Assembly (NCBI RefSeq): GCF_040712315.1 | Contig: NC_134013.1 | Span: 47,515,001-47,579,000 of the forward strand | Reading direction: 5' to 3' | Source: Castanea sativa | Lineage: Eukaryota > Streptophyta > Magnoliopsida > Fagales > Fagaceae | Length of the DNA stretch: 64,000 bases | Part shown: one piece after another, positions 59,237-64,000 of the stretch | How positions within the stretch are numbered: the first letter of the stretch is position 1 | Layout: each line of letters begins with the position of its first letter | The notes under the pieces: model-generated | Databases searched by the model: none | Told to the model about the DNA's origin: nothing | What the model saw: the letters and a program-made list of their open reading frames with translations, nothing else | Translations under genes and position numbers: made by a program

Positions 59237-59241
<5 letters not shown>

Positions 59242-59443
59242 TATGCATGAGAGACTGACACCTCCATCATACTAGCCTCCCACCATCATTAAGCCACCAA
59301 AATCCCTACGGGAAATTTCTTTTGTTTTCTTTTTTTAATTAGAGGCTTAAAATATGATTTAGGTTTGGATAATTTGATTGGATAATTTTTTGTCTTGGGT
59401 ATATTAGTAGAGAGAATATTTGATGTACAATGTAAAATAATAT

Positions 59444-60750
59444 GAATAATTACAGTAAACCCACCTATGGTATGATCCGTTTTCACTTTACCTACCCGTG
59501 GTTTAAAACTTTACACTTTGTCCACCTGAGGTAACTTCCGTTAGGGATCTGTTACCATCTCTCCTTTTGCCGTTAGAAAAACACTTTTTTAGGGAAAAAC
59601 AAATATAACAAAAATAAAAAGCTAGGGTTTTGATTGCTTAAGAAAGAACAAAGTAGAGGAATAGCACACAAATCAAAGGCCTCAATGAAAATCACTTTTA
59701 GTGATTCACGCGCTGTACAAGCCCCTCTTAGCTCATGGATCGGAGTGTAGTTTCTGGGTTTGAGAGGTAGAGAGATTTTTTTAAAAAAAAAGCTAGAGTA
59801 GTATTACTTATTTACTTTAGTCAACCAAATTGATATCCTTTTATTTCCTTTATTTTCTTCTTTCCACAACTGTCCTGCTAGCACTACAACCATAGGCATA
59901 GCTTCTACAATTGCTACAATCTCTAAGACCCAATACAAAGACCTTATTTTCGATACCATTGAAGAAAAGCCTTGGGCTTTTTGTAACAACAACTAGGTAG
60001 CTGATCAATTTCGAGCTATTATTGTTGACCTGGAGTTGTTCATTCGAGTTCTGGATTCAATTCGGATTAGACCCAGAATCGCTTTGCGGTTCTTTCGATG
60101 GGTTGAGGGTCAACCGGGGTTTAAGCGGTCTGAGTTTGCGTTTTGTGCCATGCTTGAAATACTTGTGAAGAATAATTTGATGAGGTTAGCTTATTGGGTG
60201 GTGGAGAGGGTTATTAGTGTAGATATGCATGGAATTGTGGATGTTTTGGTTGATGGGTATGTTGGTTATGAGGTTTCGGTTAAGCTTCTCGATCTTTTGT
60301 TATGGGTTTATACGAAGAAATCCATGATTGAGCAATGCTTGTTGGTTTTTGATAAGATGATAGCAAATGGGTTGTTGCCGGATGTCAAAAATTGTAATAG
60401 GATTCTTAGGGATAGAAATCTTGTAACTAAAGCTACAAAGGTTTATAGAATGATGGGGAAGAGTGGGATTAAGCTAGAGAGGTTTATAGAATGATCGGAG
60501 AGTAGTTTTTGGGTTTGGGTTCTTCTCCACTTTGTTCTTAAAGAACTTCTTATGCAATCAAAACCCTAGCTTTTTGGTTTTTGTTATGTTTGTTTTTCCC
60601 TAAGAAAGTGTTTTTCTAACGGCAAAAGGAGAGGTGGGTAACAGATTCCTAATGGAAGTTACCTCAGGTGAGCAAAGTGTAAAGTTTTAAACCGCGGGTA
60701 GGCAAAGTGAAAACGGGTTATACCATAGGTGGGTATACTGTAATTATCCC
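59444..60750. mobile_element. Pack-MULE 2 with perfect 10-bp TSD, carrying a PPR gene fragment
   Basis: Terminal inverted repeats of about 200 bp (gaataattacagtaaaccc... / ...gggtatactgtaattatccc) are flanked by AAAATAATAT on both sides (59434..59443 and 60751..60760). The TIRs match those of 49431..51677. The only coding content is a fragment of a pentatricopeptide-repeat gene; no transposase was seen. The 1.3-kb unit is a textbook Pack-MULE. Confidence 0.88.
59880..60494 (+). pseudogene. Captured pentatricopeptide-repeat (PPR) gene fragment
   Basis: The plus frame reads ISKTQYKDLIFDTIEEKPWA, a TAG at 59994..59996 where Trp is likely (TGG to TAG), and then VADQFRAIIVDLELFIRVLD. It continues with RIALRFFRWVEGQPGFKRSE and LLWVYTKKSMIEQCLLVFDK, then MIANGLLPDVKNCNRILR, to a TGA at 60492. 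The last portion is a PPR motif of about 35 residues; the upstream part is the usual non-repeat N-terminal region of an organelle-targeted PPR protein. The targeting peptide, most repeats and the stop context are missing. PPR proteins bind organelle RNA; this piece cannot do so. The frame is clean after the single nonsense codon, so capture is fairly recent. Confidence 0.75.
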
Positions 60751-61200
60751 AAAATAATATTTTACCATGGTTTTAAATCATCTATAAGATACATTCATAC
60801 ACACTTGCCCACACTATGTTTTAATTTTACACTATCGATGAATGGAAGACAGTAAAAAGAGTTGGACATACTTTCATTTTATGGTATAAAATATGTGAAC
60901 ACAACACAAATTAGTTGATTTTTATGATCCTGTTACTCTTTTGCATTTATTTTTGATTTCATGATTTAAAAAATAATAATAATAATCTTACCTTGAGAAG
61001 ACTACAAATGTGCAATGATGTTACTAAACTAATTTTTAATATATCAAAATGTATATGTTTCTTTACTCTAATTTAGTTTACTTTTAATTTATAATATATG
61101 TATAACATTTTTTAAAACTATCTTAAATAGAATATCACAAAATTATTTGTGCATCGCACGGATAACTTACTAACGGATAACTTACTAGTTACCCAAAAGG

Positions 61201-61823
61201 TAGGGCTACAAACGAGCCGAGCTTTGTCGAGTAGTGAATGTTCAAGCTCGGCTCAACAGCAAAAATAGAATGTTCAAGCTTGGCTTGAGTTTGATACGAG
61301 TTTACAAATAATGTTCAAGCTTGAGTTTGTTATAAAGTATAAAAGTTTAAGCTCGGCTTGGCTTGACTTGGCTTGATTTATTGGTCAAGCCAAGCTCGAG
61401 CTCAATATCAAGCCCAAACTCAAGCTCAATATCATGTTTTTGAGTTTGAGATCCAACACAAGTATATTATCAAGCCTATATCAAGTTTATTATCTAGCCT
61501 ATTTGGTTTGGATGAGTGGTCTTAACTTATAATTAATTAAAGTTTTAGAAATATATGAGTTTATTTGTCAAGCTCATATCAATTTTATTACCAAACTCAT
61601 AAATAAGCCTAGGCTCAATTTGCTTTGTTACTTTTTTATCGAGCCTTAGTATTCACAAGCTTGTTCATGAACAATATTTTTTACTCGGGTTCGGCTCGTT
61701 TATTAAACAAGCCTAAAACTAAAGCTTAAGCTTGGCTTGTTTATAAACAAACAAACATGAACGAGCTTTTTATCGAACCAAACCCGAGCTGTTTATGAAT
61801 GACTTGGTTCATTTACAGCCCTA
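61201..61823. mobile_element. 623-bp hAT-type MITE
   Basis: TIRs tagggctacaaacgagc / cttggttcatttacagcccta, with octamers ccaaaagg and ccaaaatg as a 7/8 TSD. The interior is rich in inverted aagctcggctt / aagccaagc words. It sits only 12 bp right of the candidate Helitron end. Confidence 0.75.
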
Positions 61824-61831
61824 CCAAAATG

Positions 61832-62672
61832 AGTGTACTATAGAATAGTGATTTTGTTGTATATTTATACCCCATAACATTGTTGCCCTTTTACTACACC
61901 ACCAGGATGCTGATCAGTTGTATTTTCGCAATAATGCAAATGTGTGACTTTTTTTTTTTTTCTCCACAAGAATTCTAGAATAATGTCCCCTCCTCCTAAT
62001 TAAATTAATTTCACTACTTCAACCATGAGAGACTTTAGGTAACTAACTTCACCTCACTAAGTTTTTCAATATTACATTCTATGGTGCGTTGAAGTGAAAA
62101 CATTAGCATTTTTGTTACTATTCACAAAATTGCGCAAGCCAATGGCAAACATAAGGAAGCATTACGTGTGACATGAAGTACACATCAACCAGCAAAGTGA
62201 ATAGGGAGTGAGTGGATTGAAAATCTGCGAACTAAAACAGAGCAAACTTCCCTGTTTTGTGTGTTTTATGTTTGAAGAGCGCAGGTGCGACTCAACCCTT
62301 TAGGTTTAGGTAATGGTTTAAAGCCATCAAATAAAAGTCAGATGATGGTCCCTTATATAATAAACTATATTATATCTAACTTTTTTATTGTGTAAAAAAA
62401 ATGTAATAATAAAATATTAAGGCCCATCGCCTAGTACCAAAAAAAGACTTCAAAGTTCACTCTATAGGCCTATATGATAGAATGCATTGTCTATTTATCT
62501 TGTAGTGTAATAAATTTAATAAATACAAATTAGTTTTTTTTTTTAAATTATATTTTTGAATGTTGTGTACTTTGTTAATACGTTTTACTCTATTTGTTGC
62601 TATTCAAGAGTGTCAAAAATTTTATATCTCAAACACATTAAAGGTGAATACTCTTTTTTACTCTATCAAAAT
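61832..62672. other. Gene-free interval
   Basis: No ORF or paired repeat was recognised. It contains short A/T runs only. Confidence 0.5.
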
Positions 62673-63249
62673 TGTTAGGGTCATATTTTCTATCAAGTAC
62701 AGAAACAGGACCTAGAACTCATATTATCAGTGTGAAACTACTGCGTTTTTACGCCTTAGGGTTTTGTAATCAAGTGCCTCTTAATCCTTATCGTTTATGA
62801 AGTAAAGAACTTTACAGCCAACAACAATCAATCAAGTTGCTGGAGTTAGTTACGTACTGAGATTTGTGCAAATGAGTTAGTCACGGATTGGAGATTTGTG
62901 CAACAAAGAAAAGAAGACTACTACAATATCAAGTCCAATTGGGCGTATTGGAGCGAAAGTTCAATTGTAGTTAGTATTTTGGGATAGGCCAGGGTAATGG
63001 TAAAATTTCTCGTACTTGTATTCGCTTGATTATTGATTAGTGGATTCTTAGGAGTGGTGACCTTAAATTCACACGGTGAGGTTTTTGCCTTACGAGAGAT
63101 TTTCTCCATTTGTCAACAAATTATCGTGTCAATTTAATTTACACTGCATTTAGTTTATTTGGTGACTTGTTGGTGCCTCTATGATTTGCATGTAATTTGA
63201 CCTTATTAATCAACTTGGATAATTGAATTAGTTAATCGGGGTCATGACA
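62673..63249 (+). mobile_element. LTR D, plus strand, internally deleted relative of LTRs A-C
   Basis: It begins TGTTAGGGTCATATTTTCTA and includes gaagtaaagaactttacagcc and aggagtggtgaccttaaattcac, shared with the other three. The end is probably near GGGTCATGACA, but the flanks (aaaat / tttgt) do not match, so either the right end is misplaced or the copy is damaged. It is about 0.3-0.4 kb shorter than the relatives because the tract corresponding to 45130..46100 is largely absent. Confidence 0.65.
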
Positions 63250-63616
63250 TTTGTTCTAATATTCATGGTTTAAATTTATATTTAGAATTGAAATTTTTAA
63301 AAGAATCTTTACAAATAGATAAAAATACCCCAATTCTTATACTTAATTATATAAAAATGCTAGATTATTTTCCTAATGCCTGTTTCAATTATAGATTATT
63401 ACTAACAATATATGTTACAATTGTGCTAGCAAAAATGAGTTTTCCAAATTTGAAATTGATATAATCCTATTAAAGATCAACTATGAAAAAAAAAAAAGAT
63501 TAAGTGGATTAGTCATATTACCAATTGAACATGAAATTTTAGCAGAACTTGAACACATAAATATAATTATTTGTTATTTCGCATGTTAAAAAGCAGAATA
63601 GGTAGATTTTTAAATG

Positions 63617-63618
<2 letters not shown>

Positions 63619-63694
<76 letters not shown>
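63619..63694. repeat. Compound (AT)n(GT)n microsatellite
   Basis: About 16 AT units followed by about 21 GT units. Confidence 0.95.
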
Positions 63695-63696
<2 letters not shown>

Positions 63697-63803
63697 TCAA
63701 TTAACACTTATATATAAAAAATAAAATATCCAAAAGTTGCCTATTTAGACCCCAAAATGCATTGGGGCAAACTTGAGACATTGTCTAATTCAACATACTA
63801 TAT

Positions 63804-63975
63804 GTGTGCATTTGGCAAAAATTATTTTTGTCAATTTTTTTTATTATTCAACTTATTTTTGCTACTATTTATAGGTCCCATTTATGAATCTCACTATACT
63901 ATTTTAGTTAACTTTTACCTTTATTTATAGTAAAAAAAAAAAATTCCAGCAAAATAAACGAATCCCACCGTACTT
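63804..63975. mobile_element. Second copy of the 200-bp MITE
   Basis: gtgcatttggcaaaaatt, ttttgctactatttatagg, aacttttacctttattta and agcaaaataaacg correspond block by block to 52041..52240. Confidence 0.6.
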
Positions 63976-64000
63976 GTTAGTGTTTTTATTTTACTTCATT

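Larger units (their letters stand above)
58723..61188 (+). mobile_element. Candidate Helitron containing Pack-MULE 2
   Basis: The 5' end A|TCTATATAAAAGTAGAGACC occurs twice in a tandem repeat (58723 and 58781). The 3' end has the hairpin gtgcatcgcac and then, after a duplicated ggataactta, CTAG|T at 61185..61188. Without the nested MULE the Helitron would be about 1.1 kb and non-autonomous. The 5' assignment is less certain than the 3' one. Confidence 0.5.

Overview
The window looks like nuclear DNA of a dicot plant, probably a woody one. It is AT-rich and intron-bearing, with plant-specific transposon lineages (Tat-type Ty3/gypsy, PIF/Harbinger, BED-zinc-finger hAT, Mutator-like, Helitron) and many A/T and dinucleotide microsatellites. 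A Fagales tree such as oak would fit, but that is a guess from the general character of the repeats. No rRNA, tRNA or organelle segment was recognised.

Only one intact host gene was found: a nine-exon plus-strand gene at 26874..36182 for a 233-residue membrane protein of the peptidase M50B-like family. It has a conserved HEASH (HExxH) zinc motif, and every splice junction fits the GT-AG rule and keeps the frame. Its 5.3-kb second intron holds a decayed Ty1/copia pol that is itself interrupted by a roughly 970-bp palindromic hAT-like insertion.

Layout. 1..9245: the 5' LTR, gag, pol and 3' region of a decayed Tat-lineage gypsy element on the minus strand; its 3' part carries a 154-bp tandem array and an oppositely oriented ORF, and its second LTR lies off the left edge. 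9246..14999: small DNA transposons (hAT, a PIF-type MITE, three interlocking Helitrons). 15221..21090: a near-complete PIF/Harbinger element with both element genes (transposase and MYB/SANT-like protein), each broken by only one or two lesions, plus a captured piece of a WD40 gene. 21091..26873: gene-free DNA with duplicated hairpins and AT repeats. 26874..38830: the host gene and its 3' flank, including a solo LTR. 40753..47190: one hAT transposase gene cut into pieces by two solo LTR insertions. 49166..52330: a hAT element containing a Pack-MULE that carries a RING-type E3 ligase fragment. 53099..58445: a PIF-type MITE, two solo LTRs, a tandem duplication and a LINE tail. 58723..61188: a Helitron holding a second Pack-MULE, which carries a pentatricopeptide-repeat gene fragment. 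61201..64000: another hAT MITE, a fourth related LTR and a microsatellite.

The main theme is host-gene capture: three unrelated gene fragments (WD40, RING E3, PPR) sit inside three different transposon units. The second theme is nesting: target-site duplications (TSDs) let many insertions be ordered in time. I did not see an obviously new cellular system. The strongest leads are the Harbinger unit with its captured WD40 piece, the two related Pack-MULEs, and the layered insertions.
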